Shown here: positions 17,809-26,292 of the stretch, piece by piece
Layout: each line of letters begins with the position of its first letter
How positions within the stretch are numbered: position 1 is the first letter of the stretch
From: Jeotgalibaca arthritidis
GTDB taxonomy: Bacteria; Bacillota; Bacilli; Lactobacillales; Aerococcaceae
Direction of reading: 5' to 3'
Assembly (NCBI RefSeq): GCF_011100465.1
Contig: NZ_CP049740.1
Location: forward strand, 248,001-312,000
DNA length: 64,000 bases
The notes under the pieces: model-generated
What the model was told of the DNA's origin: nothing
The model's database searches: none
What the model saw: the letters and a program-made list of their open reading frames with translations, nothing else
Translations under genes and position numbers: made by a program

Positions 17809-19197
17809 ATGATTACAGTGAACTTTAACGAAGACCAACACCTCTACTTACAAATAGTCGATGAAGTCATCCGGCAAATTGCCCAAGGACATTTAAAAAG
17901 TGGTGACCAACTCCCCTCACGGAGGGCCTTGGCAGATCATTTAAAAGTCAGTCTTAATACGGTCATTAACGCTTATGACCAACTGACTGATGAAGGCTAT
18001 ATAGTGCCGAGAGAAAGATCTGGTTATTATGTGGATTTACTAGAAATTGATATGTTGCCCTCTGAGGGAATCGAGACAAAGCCGCTAAAACATGAACATT
18101 CTCAAATAAGTGAAGCCAGCCCATATACTTATGATTTCCACTTTGCCAACCGTGATATATCTACTTTAAATCCCAAACAATTATTACAGTATGCACCCGA
18201 AGCGCTAGCCAGAAGCGTGGTTAATTGTAATTTTAAAGATGACTTGGGTGCTCTCTCTTTACGCTTGGCTATTGCTAATTATTTACGTAAATACCGGGGA
18301 GTGATGACTTCAGCTGACAATATCATCATTACAGGTGGCCATACGGCTAGCTTACAGACTCTATTTGCCTTATTAGAAGATGCGGTTTATGCCTTAGAAG
18401 ATCCTGGCTATTATAAAAATTTAGATCTCTTTAAGGACTATCAGAAAAAGACTATTCGAATTCCGATTGATAAATATGGTTTCTCAGTTAAAGATTTGGA
18501 GACTACCTCAGCTAACATCGTGATAACTACTCCCAGCCATCAGTTTCCCACTGGCATTATCATGGGGATGCGTCGACGTCAGCGTTTATTAAAATGGGCC
18601 TATCAGGCAGAAAACCGTTATATTATTGAAAATGACTACTATAATGAGTTCCGCCTTAAGGGCCGTCCTGTTCCTGCTTTGACTAGTCTGGACGACCAAG
18701 AGCGAGTCATTTTATTAGGGGCCTTTCGTCAAAGTATGGGGTCAATTTTTAAGATGTCTTATTTAGTTTTACCCGATCAATTAATGAATAAATTCCATCA
18801 AGCTAAATTAAAAACCAGTGATATTTCCAGCTTTGAGCAATATTTAATGACTGATTTTCTCAATTCTGCCCATTTTCCTAAATATATTAATAGCCTGCGG
18901 ACTAATTACCGTCGTAAGGAAAAAGCGGTTCTTGCAGCGCTTAACCAAACCCAACTCCCCCTAACCATTAAGGAAGCAGGGGCTGGACTTTTCTTTATTA
19001 TTAACATTGAGGGTGAGATTCCACCGACTGACGTGATTCAAGCTAGGCTAGCTGAAAATAAGATCCGCTTACAACCGGTCAACCACTACGCTAAATTAAA
19101 GAACCGGTTCGACCAAAGTTATATTTTAGGTTATGGTGGGCTAGAGCTTGATGAAATTGATCACGCTATTCAAGCTTTAGTCACTATTTTTAAATAA
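17809..19197 (+). CDS. pdxR: MocR-type regulator PdxR
   Basis: 462 residues. The N-terminal GntR winged helix (residues about 10-75, LPSRRALADHLKVSLNTVIN) is followed by a fold-type I aminotransferase-like domain with the PLP-site region IIENDYYNEFRL and the expected lysine neighbourhood at LLGAFRQSMGSIFKMSY. In the aminotransferase family the cofactor lysine sits in SFSK; here it reads FKMSY, as expected of a sensor rather than an enzyme. PdxR senses PLP and controls the divergent pdxS. Confidence 0.9.
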   Translation: MITVNFNEDQHLYLQIVDEVIRQIAQGHLKSGDQLPSRRALADHLKVSLNTVINAYDQLTDEGYIVPRERSGYYVDLLEIDMLPSEGIETKPLKHEHSQISEASPYTYDFHFANRDISTLNPKQLLQYAPEALARSVVNCNFKDDLGALSLRLAIANYLRKYRGVMTSADNIIITGGHTASLQTLFALLEDAVYALEDPGYYKNLDLFKDYQKKTIRIPIDKYGFSVKDLETTSANIVITTPSHQFPTGIIMGMRRRQRLLKWAYQAENRYIIENDYYNEFRLKGRPVPALTSLDDQERVILLGAFRQSMGSIFKMSYLVLPDQLMNKFHQAKLKTSDISSFEQYLMTDFLNSAHFPKYINSLRTNYRRKEKAVLAALNQTQLPLTIKEAGAGLFFIINIEGEIPPTDVIQARLAENKIRLQPVNHYAKLKNRFDQSYILGYGGLELDEIDHAIQALVTIFK

Positions 19198-19200
19198 AGC

Positions 19201-19245
19201 AAAAGACTCAGTAAGTCAGCGAAAAGATGACTTACTGAGTCTTTT
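19201..19245. terminator. Perfect 18-bp terminator after pdxR
   Basis: AAAAGACTCAGTAAGTCA at 19201-19218 pairs exactly with 19228-19245 around a 9-base loop, with A and T ends on both strands, starting three bases after the pdxR stop. Confidence 0.9.
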
Positions 19246-19615
19246 AATTAGATTAAACGACATTCAACGAGATAAACGACGATTACCGATACCGTCAAAA
19301 CTGCTAATGTCACATAGTGTACCTATACTCACGTGCTGATTACTTTCTTCATCAGTTTGATAATTTTCCTATCCAACTTAACACCCTTACTCTTAATGAC
19401 TAGTTCCCATAGACATACCCCGACTAGTATAATAAAAAAGAGTCACTTAATCTTAAAACTAAGTTTACTCCTCTTAATATTAGTGGAAGTTCTTATGCGG
19501 TCCATCAAGAACATTATAACATTAAAATTTTAGTCTCTGACCTTTTGCATCTCACTAAATTTCGTAATCCTTTCGTTTTATTTTTTGACACTGTAAATTT
19601 AACTCTGTTTTCGCT
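19246..19615. other. Gene-poor spacer after pdxR
   Basis: No intact gene. The plus strand has a short open stretch around 19440-19560 that looks protein-like (NISGSSYAVHQEHYNIKI) but has a stop just upstream and no start; it may be the tail of a lost gene. Confidence 0.3.
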
Positions 19616-20011
19616 TCATATTTTGGGTGGAAAAGTTTTAACTGTTGTTGAAATACTTTTCCAAATCAAACATCTGTCTTCAACTGATGTGACTGGATCA
19701 AATTTGAACTCACCTTTAAATTTATACATGATATGCCCTAAAGGTCCTTTAACTTTAGCGAATACAATTCTTTTATGTTTTTGATTTTGAATCACTTCGT
19801 TTATGTGATTATCAATTTTATCTTCATGTACATTTTTTTCTCTAATTATTTTTCCATCTGGAGAAATCGAGTTATCCCACTCACCATTTGGAAATAACTT
19901 AGGAAACCAAATCATAATATCATCATAGTAGGGATGAGTAGTGCCACCCTTTTGATATCCTTTATAATTATGACCAAATACATTTGCAACATCTTTAGGT
20001 AAATTGTAAAA
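19616..20011 (-). pseudogene. C-terminal fragment of a restriction-type protein, cut by IS30
   Basis: An open minus-strand frame of about 130 codons runs from the IS30 edge (about 20011) to a stop at 19616 without a proper start. Visible pieces include YYDDIMIWFPKLFPNGEWDN and HKRIVFAKVKGPLGHIMYKF, ending in LIWKSISTTVKTF. This tail resembles the PUA-like ends of some restriction or helicase-nuclease proteins; that likeness is from memory and weak. The IS30 insertion has removed the N-terminal part. Confidence 0.5.
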
Positions 20012-21254
20012 TGAAGTGAGAGTTCAATAAAAAAATCCATAAGGAATTCCTGTATAATTAAACTAACCAAACCAAAAAGTACAGGAGGACTCCTGATGAA
20101 CTTTAATAAGTTTACCAATTCAATACGTAAAAAGAAAGAAAAACATCTAAAGTTTGAAGATCGAGTAAAAATTGAAAACCCAATCAAAGCTAATCGTATA
20201 TTACCAAAAAATAAACAAATAACGAGAAAAGAAATGGCTGAGATCATAGGTTGTGGTGTTTCTAGTCTATATCGAGAGTTACGCCGTGGGAAAGTGATTT
20301 TGAAAGACTCGGCATGGAAAGATTATCAGTCTTATTCAGCGAATGTTGCTCAAGAAGATTATGACCTTCAAGCAACGAGTAAGGGTCCTGAGTTAAAGAT
20401 TCGAGATGATCATAAGTTCGTAGAGTATATTGAATCTAAAATACTAGAAGAAAAGTGGTCTCCAGATGCCATTATTATGGACTTAGAAAAGAATGGTAAT
20501 CCTTTTGATACAGAAATCAGTACTCGAACTCTTTATTACTATATCGAGAATAATATGTTCTTAAATGTAGAAATAACTGATTTACCACGACGTGGTGAAA
20601 TAAAAAAAAGAAAGAAAAGAAAGGTTAAGCCTCGACAGAAAGTGCCTTTCGGGAAAGATATTACACATCGTCCTAAAGAAGCCGAAGAACGACTAGAGAC
20701 AGGTCATTGGGAGATGGACACTGTAGAGTCAGGAAAGAAGTTAGGCACTGCCTGCCTCCTTACCCTAGTTGAACGAAAACATAGATCAACACTTATCTTT
20801 AAATTGAGGGCTCAGACTCAAAAAGAAGTGCACAGAGTATTGGATAATTTAGAGAAACAGCTAGGAACCGAAGATTTTTCAAATACATTTAAAACAATTA
20901 CTGTGGATAATGGGACAGAATTTCTAGATTCAGAAACATTAGAAAAATCCATTAAAGAGAGTTCTAAGCCGCGAACAAATATTTACTATTGTCATCCATA
21001 TGCTTCTTATGAAAGAGAAAGTAACGAACAGATGCACACATTGATTCGTCGATTCATTCCGAAAGGAAGTGCCATCAGTGAATATTCGAAGGAACGTGTA
21101 TAAGAAATTCAAAACTGGATAAATAACTATCCTAGAAGAATACTAAAAGCAAATACTTCGATGCAGTTGTTAACTAGAGAATATATTCCAAGTGTTCAAC
21201 AGATTTTTCAAGAATCTGCCTAAAAATGTTGTACAGGAAAAAGACTCTCACTTT
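20012..21254 (+). mobile_element. IS30-family insertion sequence
   Basis: The ends share the inverted core AAGTGAGAGT (left at 20014-20023, right at about 21243-21252). They enclose one transposase reading frame and have the normal about 1.2-kb length. The exact ends are estimated by eye; IS30 elements duplicate only 2-3 bases of target, so this could not be used. Confidence 0.85.
20096..21223 (+). pseudogene. IS30 transposase interrupted by one stop codon
   Basis: The N-terminal HTH (KKNKQITRKEMAEIIGCG) and DDE core are recognisable: ETGHWEMDTVE, then ITVDNGTEFLD, then the E region HPYASYERESNEQMHTLIRR. A TAA at 21101-21103 ends the main frame after 335 residues. The same frame continues for 39 codons (EIQNWINNYPRRILK...) with sequence that belongs to the family. 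All three catalytic acidic residues lie before the stop, so partial activity cannot be excluded. Confidence 0.85.
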
Positions 21255-21732
21255 AAGTTGCATTTAACAAGGGAATAACTGCACCGAGAAAAAATTGACA
21301 ATGACAAATCATTATGAAACAATATACCGAAGGTGAGGTGGAGCATTTAAATACACTTGATTTTGATCCTTTGTTTGTTTAACTTTATAAAATGACAAAT
21401 TGTGGATGGGGCTACTCTTTGTTCGCTGTTCACTTTTTTTATTTTAAAATCGAACGGCAGATGGTAATTTTTAACTATATTTGTTTGGAACATAATTTAA
21501 TGATTTGACAACTGTAAAATGTTTTTATGCAATGCTAATGATCATATTAATATAAGTAAACTAACTTTCCCTTTTTCAAATAAATAGTTGGCAGATTATT
21601 AAGTGTATATTACATTAGGTAAAACAAACTAAAATTGTGCAACCGATTCCATAGACTTTAGTTTTATATAAGTCAATTTGTTATCAAAAACTACGAAGAC
21701 TTACACAAAAATATGTAAAGGAGGTGATTTTG
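21255..21732. other. AT-rich spacer before the prepilin operon
   Basis: About 480 bases without a convincing gene. A 23-codon open stretch at 21314-21382 may be the tail of something lost. The region also holds the candidate operon promoter described separately. Confidence 0.4.
21505..21533 (+). promoter_or_regulatory. Candidate promoter of the prepilin operon
   Basis: TTGACA at 21505-21510, 17 bases, then TGCAAT at 21528-21533. The -35 box is perfect and the -10 weak. It would give a leader of about 190 bases before the first gene. Confidence 0.4.
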
Positions 21733-23145
21733 ATGAACAAACACTTTTTAAATGAAAAAGGTATAACACTTGTCGAACTACTGGCAGCCCTCTCTCTTTT
21801 TGCGATTGTAAGCGCATTAGTTATGACAGTCCTCTTTAACGTCTTTCTAAACAGTAAAAACATAAGTGATAACGCCCAATTACGTCAAGATGCCAATTTA
21901 CTTGTCTCAACATTGAGAAGTCATTATAACCAAGACGATCTTGAAGAAGACGAATTTGAAGTAAGTCTAGAGAATGGCAACATTCTTTTAATTGACGGAC
22001 AGGAAGTAAACTCGTCAATGACTAGTTCAATTGATGAATTAGAACTAAAAAATGGGGAGAATTCAATCTCGGCAGTAAATCCGGCAGTGAATCAAAGTAT
22101 GATTGTTAAAGCTGATGGTACACCCTTGTCAATTGATTTAACGTTGAAAAATGAAGCTGGGCAAACTTATAACCTTTTCACGACGATCGAAAAACCAGAA
22201 GAACTAGCGATTGCATTGCCAGTTTTCGAGAAAATCGATGTACCCAATCGACCTGATCCACCTGATACAAACGATTATACAAAAGTATTCCCGCCCGTTT
22301 ATCCTATTGATATTCCTATTACTGGAAACATAAAATATGTTTCCAGTAATGGCTACCAACTTATTCCTGATGGTTGTGGAGATATAAAGATTGATGGAGA
22401 CGTATGGCTTTATAATACTAATCCTCATAACGTCGTTGAAATGAAACATGATGCACCAAAATTTATTGTTACAAAAAACTTATTTGTCGATTCGGTATTT
22501 AAAATCCATAATTATCACCCTATGGATGTCCAAGGTCACGCTTTATTCTATACTAACCTAGAGCTCATAGATAGAGGGAAATTTACAGCTACAAATATTC
22601 ATGCTGTTGGTGGTGATCATAATGGTAATGGGATTGTGGTAGGTAATCAAACTCGATTAGAGGCTAGAGAAAGTATCGATGTCGGTAAAACTTTCTACAT
22701 TAATGGTAATACTTTTGTGGATGAAAATAATCAAACCATTTTGAGTAAAGATGTTTTGAGTGAAGGTGAAGGTCATGTTATAATAGGTAAAAACCTTATT
22801 GCCAATACAGTTGAGGCTGTCAATGATTCCATTATAAACATAAATGGTTCTGCATCAATTTCTAACAAACTATTAGCTAAAGGTAGGTCATTAATTAAGA
22901 TAGGTAAAAACCTTATAATTGATGGGGATCTTGAAATGTCTGGTAACGTAAAAATAATCGTAGAAGGAAGTGCTAGAATCGATGGTGATCTGATTCTAGG
23001 TGGAACCTCAATTTTAAAGGTTAAAGGTAATTTGACGGTTACAGGTGACGTTGAACCAGATGGCGAGGGAAATAAAGGAACTTTAGACGTAGAAGGAAAA
23101 ACCAACTTTTCAAAAGGAAAACCATCATGGTTAGTTGAGGATTAA
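21733..23145 (+). CDS. Prepilin-like protein with a C-terminal beta-helix (bactofilin-like) domain
   Basis: 470 residues. The N-terminus carries a type III prepilin signal: a short basic leader, then G|ITLVELLAALSLF with the Glu at +5, so it should be cut by a prepilin peptidase and be membrane-anchored before assembly. From about residue 205 the protein consists of short repeating strands (IKIDGDVWLY, KFIVTKNLFV, KIIVEGSARIDGDLILGG), like a right-handed beta-helix or polymer-forming bactofilin fold. ATG 21733 follows AAAGGAGG. It leads a three-gene operon of prepilin-like proteins. This domain combination is unusual; function unknown, perhaps a surface or tip pilin. Confidence 0.7.
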   Translation: MNKHFLNEKGITLVELLAALSLFAIVSALVMTVLFNVFLNSKNISDNAQLRQDANLLVSTLRSHYNQDDLEEDEFEVSLENGNILLIDGQEVNSSMTSSIDELELKNGENSISAVNPAVNQSMIVKADGTPLSIDLTLKNEAGQTYNLFTTIEKPEELAIALPVFEKIDVPNRPDPPDTNDYTKVFPPVYPIDIPITGNIKYVSSNGYQLIPDGCGDIKIDGDVWLYNTNPHNVVEMKHDAPKFIVTKNLFVDSVFKIHNYHPMDVQGHALFYTNLELIDRGKFTATNIHAVGGDHNGNGIVVGNQTRLEARESIDVGKTFYINGNTFVDENNQTILSKDVLSEGEGHVIIGKNLIANTVEAVNDSIININGSASISNKLLAKGRSLIKIGKNLIIDGDLEMSGNVKIIVEGSARIDGDLILGGTSILKVKGNLTVTGDVEPDGEGNKGTLDVEGKTNFSKGKPSWLVED

Positions 23146-23182
23146 TATAAACAACGATTATTAAGAAGTGCAGGTGTAGATC

Positions 23183-23644
23183 ATGAAAACTGGAAAATCT
23201 GAAGAAGGCTTTACATTGATAGAAATATTAGCATCGATTTCGTTGATAACGATAATTATCATTGCCGTCTCTACAGCTTTTATTAATTATGCTAATTTCA
23301 CAAAAATATTAGAGAATAAACTCACTTCAGTACATGTTGCAGAAAAACTCGTCACTGAAATAAAAGACAATAACGAGTTAGCCCAATTATTAAATAGCCT
23401 AAATAAAAACAATACTGATCCTAATTATTGGGCTACACCAAGACAATTTTCTTCAGATGAATTACCTAATGTTTTAGCTACTTATAAACTTAATAATAGC
23501 CAATATAAACCGACTATTAGTATCTGCCAATCTCCAGATGAAAAGAAGTTAGATTTATATCGAGTAAAAATTAACATTGCTGATGCAAGTGGGACCGATC
23601 AGGCAAGTTTATTCACATACTTTCATTTAGGAAGTGAAACATAA
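23183..23644 (+). CDS. Type IV prepilin-like protein
   Basis: 153 residues. The N-terminal EEGFTLIEILASISLI is a textbook prepilin cleavage/methylation motif (cleavage after Gly, Phe at +1, Glu at +5), followed by a continuous hydrophobic helix and a soluble domain. The length suits a minor pilin or pseudopilin. It overlaps the third gene at the stop-start TAATG, so the two are coupled. Confidence 0.85.
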   Translation: MKTGKSEEGFTLIEILASISLITIIIIAVSTAFINYANFTKILENKLTSVHVAEKLVTEIKDNNELAQLLNSLNKNNTDPNYWATPRQFSSDELPNVLATYKLNNSQYKPTISICQSPDEKKLDLYRVKINIADASGTDQASLFTYFHLGSET

Positions 23645-24087
23645 TGAAGCGATTAAAAAATGAGAATGGCTCAACTTTAATTATCGTTTTGTTAGTTTTA
23701 GTGATATTCACTATTTCCGTTTCTTTGTTATCTTTTCAAATTAACAATATGTCCGCGCAATTTAAAAAAACAGAAGCAGTTATTGAAGCGAAGCATTTGG
23801 CAGATATGGGGGAAGAATATTACAAAGCCTATGTCAATAAAAAGGTTAAAGATGAACCTGATTCAGTCGATTCAGATTTTTTAAATGATAAATTTAAATA
23901 TATAGACCCTATAGAAGTTACGATTGATTCGGAGCCTTATTCCGGCTTTACAATTATGCCCGCCATAGATATTTCGGAGGATGACGTTAACAATACATTT
24001 ACTATTGAATATGAAATAATAGGTACTGTTGGAACAGAAGAAGCTGTTAATAATTCTAAAATTGAGATAAAAATAGTTATCAATTGA
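23644..24087 (+). CDS. PilX/ComGG-like minor prepilin
   Basis: 147 residues. The N-terminus NENGSTLIIVLLVLVIFTI has the Gly and hydrophobic helix of a prepilin but no Glu at +5, as in PilX or GspK-type minor subunits. Those sit at the pilus tip and lack the residue that pairs with a neighbour. The soluble part is acidic (DEPDSVDSDFLND). It is the last gene of the operon, with a terminator 50 bases downstream. No prepilin peptidase, ATPase or platform gene is nearby. Confidence 0.75.
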   Translation: MKRLKNENGSTLIIVLLVLVIFTISVSLLSFQINNMSAQFKKTEAVIEAKHLADMGEEYYKAYVNKKVKDEPDSVDSDFLNDKFKYIDPIEVTIDSEPYSGFTIMPAIDISEDDVNNTFTIEYEIIGTVGTEEAVNNSKIEIKIVIN

Positions 24088-24136
24088 GGTTAATCGTGCT
24101 CAATTAAGGAGCCCATAAAAAAAAGGTTGTGCAATA

Positions 24137-24180
24137 AATAGCGTCGGTGAGTAAAAATGATAACTCACTAACGCTATTTT
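24137..24180 (+). terminator. Terminator of the prepilin operon
   Basis: AATAGCGT plus GGTGAGT pair with ACTCAC plus AACGCTATT around an 11-base loop, followed by TTTATTT. The hairpin works in both directions but best suits the plus-strand operon. Confidence 0.8.
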
Positions 24181-24231
24181 ATTTGACTGTCTATCGAAAT
24201 AACTTTATTGACTAGAAAACACGAAACATTG

Positions 24232-24470
24232 ACTGGGAGGTTACGCGGTGATTTCCACTCTAGGCGGACGCTTTCGGGCCTACAGGATGTAGGTCATGCA
24301 AGCGTCGTCACAAATGTTTTCGGTGGGACGAGTAACCGCAGTCCCACGACGTGACGGTTTTAGCTTGCCTTCCTTAAACTCAGCTAATTGATAAAAGCTT
24401 TCCAAGCTTTTATCACTGGATCTTCGGACACGATTGTTCCCGATGGAGTCGCCGCCTGCCGTTCCAATCA
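24232..24470 (-). repeat. Degenerate Bacillales-type GC-rich dispersed repeat
   Basis: On the minus strand the segment contains words such as GGCGACTCCATCGGGAACA, GAAGATCC and GAAAGCGTCCGCCTAGAGTGG. These match the common non-coding repeat scattered in many Bacillaceae/Planococcaceae genomes. It is more GC-rich than its surroundings and includes an 11-bp perfect hairpin (24393-24417, GATAAAAGCTT arms) in the middle. Recognition is from memory of that family. A 63-codon frame crosses it but is not a believable gene. Confidence 0.55.
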
Positions 24471-24530
24471 CTTAATTCAGCTTCTTCAGTTATAGGTGAC
24501 ACGACAACCTAACCTGGTGCTATTCGTGTT

Positions 24531-25034
24531 TTAACCACATTTACTATGATAAAATGAAGTCATTTGTCCAGAAGTAGTTATAGTATATTGTAATTCACTG
24601 TGCAGATAGTTTCTGTTTACCAATAATTCGTCATGAACTTGATGATATGAAAATGACATTGCTTTAAGTTCTTTGTGCCGAAGAGAAGGTGGGATAGTGA
24701 TTTGACGGTTGAATTTTAGATGAGATAAGGCGAGTCGATGAGCGTCAGCTTGATCTGTTTTCATCTGTCTAAGTGTAGCTGTTTGGAAACTTGCTTCCAA
24801 TGGGTTTAAGCAATAATAATCGAAGCCATTGGTTTCAAATAAATGTTCTAACGGTTTAGAATAGACACCTGTGGCTTCGAAAACTAACTCAACTTCATTT
24901 CTTTTTAAAAAAGGCAATAGTTCATTGAATGCCGTTGGATTATGAGGAATTTCACCTTCATAAATCAAATCTTGATTTTTATAAAGGACTATATAACTTT
25001 TTCCTTTACTTACATCAAATGCCATAATATACAT
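24531..25034 (-). pseudogene. IS110-family transposase, N-terminal DEDD domain only
   Basis: 167 residues with the first Asp in IMAFDVSKGKSY, Glu in ELVFEATGVY and paired Asp in KTDQADAHRLA, the DEDD RuvC-like catalytic core of IS110 enzymes. The C-terminal transposase_20 domain with its serine is missing; the frame ends in unrelated residues. The element is therefore inactive unless complemented. The non-coding stretch upstream (25035-25215) is where IS110 elements encode their bridge RNA. Confidence 0.85.
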
Positions 25035-25217
25035 GATTTTACCTCCTTTCGCTTAATCTGAAGTCTTCACTAAGATTTGTCTATCTATTTTCCTAAATTC
25101 GATCTTATAGACCAACATACTATAAACAAATTAAACAAAAATAGTGAAGTGGACCTGTTTGACATACGGATTTAAAACCCTTTGGTGTTGTCGGTCTCAA
25201 ATACTTCACATCTACTA

Positions 25218-25265
25218 TAAAAAAAATAGTAGTGTAATACCACCGTCGTGGATATTACACTACTA
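25218..25265 (-). terminator. Strong 13-bp hairpin with T-run
   Basis: TAGTAGTGTAATA (25227-25239) pairs exactly with 25253-25265 and the loop adds a further CCAC/GTGG pairing; an A-run at 25218-25226 becomes the T-run on the minus strand. It may end transcripts from the P-II/DUF1538 operon or belong to the IS110 end. Confidence 0.7.
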
Positions 25266-25335
25266 ATCTTAGTATGTTTGACAAAGAACCTATAAACCCT
25301 GCTATATCAATACTTCAATTGCCGATGTAATTATT

Positions 25336-25486
25336 CCCTTGACATCAATACAACCGTCTCCACATGTTTTGAGATGAGTTTATAGCTGTCAAATTCATTG
25401 TTTCAAACCCCATTTTTATTAAGGCTCGTTCTTGGAAACATATCCAAGATTGACTGTCGTTTGCGGGAACAAATCAACCGCTAATA
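25336..25486. repeat. Dispersed repeat, copy A
   Basis: Non-coding segment sharing two blocks with other places in the island. Bases 25336-25378 match copy B (30968-31010), and 25363-25486 match copy C (31814-31927) at roughly three quarters of positions, sharing CATGTTTTGAGATGAG and ATAGCTGTCAA. Copy D (33961-33992) shares the core only. Confidence 0.75.
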
Positions 25487-25548
25487 AATATCGGAGTAAG
25501 ATTCTAAATCACTATCCAATCTTTTAACTCTTTCTATAAACCTAGATA

Positions 25549-25584
25549 ATGCTCCTTTATCAAAGCATTCACATAAAGGAGCAT
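25549..25584. repeat. Perfect 12-bp inverted repeat downstream of the P-II gene
   Basis: ATGCTCCTTTAT at 25549-25560 is the exact complement of 25573-25584 around a 12-base loop. It lacks a clear T-run, so it may be a transcript-stabilising hairpin rather than a terminator. It lies 40 bases after the P-II gene stop. Confidence 0.6.
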
Positions 25585-25623
25585 ATCAATTCGATTATCA
25601 TCTCTGCACTACTTAAACATCTA

Positions 25624-26292
25624 TTACTCATAAACACCATAAGCTTTATTTATATTTTGAATAAAAACGATCCCATTTCCTGGCTTATCAATTTCAAGTT
25701 TTTCTCGTATTGACGTTACAATGGCCTCAGTAATATCCTCTTTTGATAGGATAATAACTATTTCTTTTTCAGGTTCTATATCCATATTAAATAGTTTACT
25801 CGTTTCATTTACCCCCGAGCCTCTTGCATTAATTATTGTGCCACCCTTTGAGCCAGCTTCTTTTGCTGCTTCAATTACTTCCTCAGCTTTACCTCTATTA
25901 ACAATGATTATAATATTTTGATACATTAGCTTATTAACACCTCTTCCTTCTTCGTTTTCTTCAGACTTATAACACCTAGATCCTACAATTTCACAAGCAC
26001 TTGTGGTAAAGACAATACCATGATTTGGTTTTTCAAACTTGAATTCTTTGTTTAGTTCAACTAATGCATGGTCTGCAGTATGGTAATCTGTTCCCAATAA
26101 GACTATTTCCTTTCTTTCATCGTATAAAGATAAGAAATTTAACAGGGAATTATTTATAGTTCCCTTTCCAAGGAAAATGGTCCCACCAGAAATACCATGT
26201 TCTTTTGCCTTCTGTAATATCCTGCTACCCATTCCATAGTTAACAACTACATATATTAATTCAAAAATCGGTATACTGTTATAATTAGTCAT
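25624..26292 (-). CDS. Tandem P-II-like regulatory protein
   Basis: About 222 residues with two P-II-like ferredoxin-fold units, roughly 8-105 and 120-215. Both show the pattern of a first strand (IYVVVNYGMGSRI and IIIIVNRGKAEEV), a glycine loop (GISGGTIFLGKG and GSKGGTIINARG) and a late conserved GIVF. Classical P-II trimers bind ATP, ADP and 2-oxoglutarate and steer membrane transporters. A double-domain form encoded right after, and coupled to, a DUF1538 membrane protein suggests it controls that protein. ATG 26292 overlaps the upstream stop; an earlier TTG is possible. Confidence 0.75.
   Translation of the reverse strand: MTNYNSIPIFELIYVVVNYGMGSRILQKAKEHGISGGTIFLGKGTINNSLLNFLSLYDERKEIVLLGTDYHTADHALVELNKEFKFEKPNHGIVFTTSACEIVGSRCYKSEENEEGRGVNKLMYQNIIIIVNRGKAEEVIEAAKEAGSKGGTIINARGSGVNETSKLFNMDIEPEKEIVIILSKEDITEAIVTSIREKLEIDKPGNGIVFIQNINKAYGVYE

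Noticed and set aside
24280-24471. 63-codon minus-strand ORF
   Set aside because: It lies wholly in the GC-rich repeat, has no ribosome-binding site and shows no protein-like pattern.
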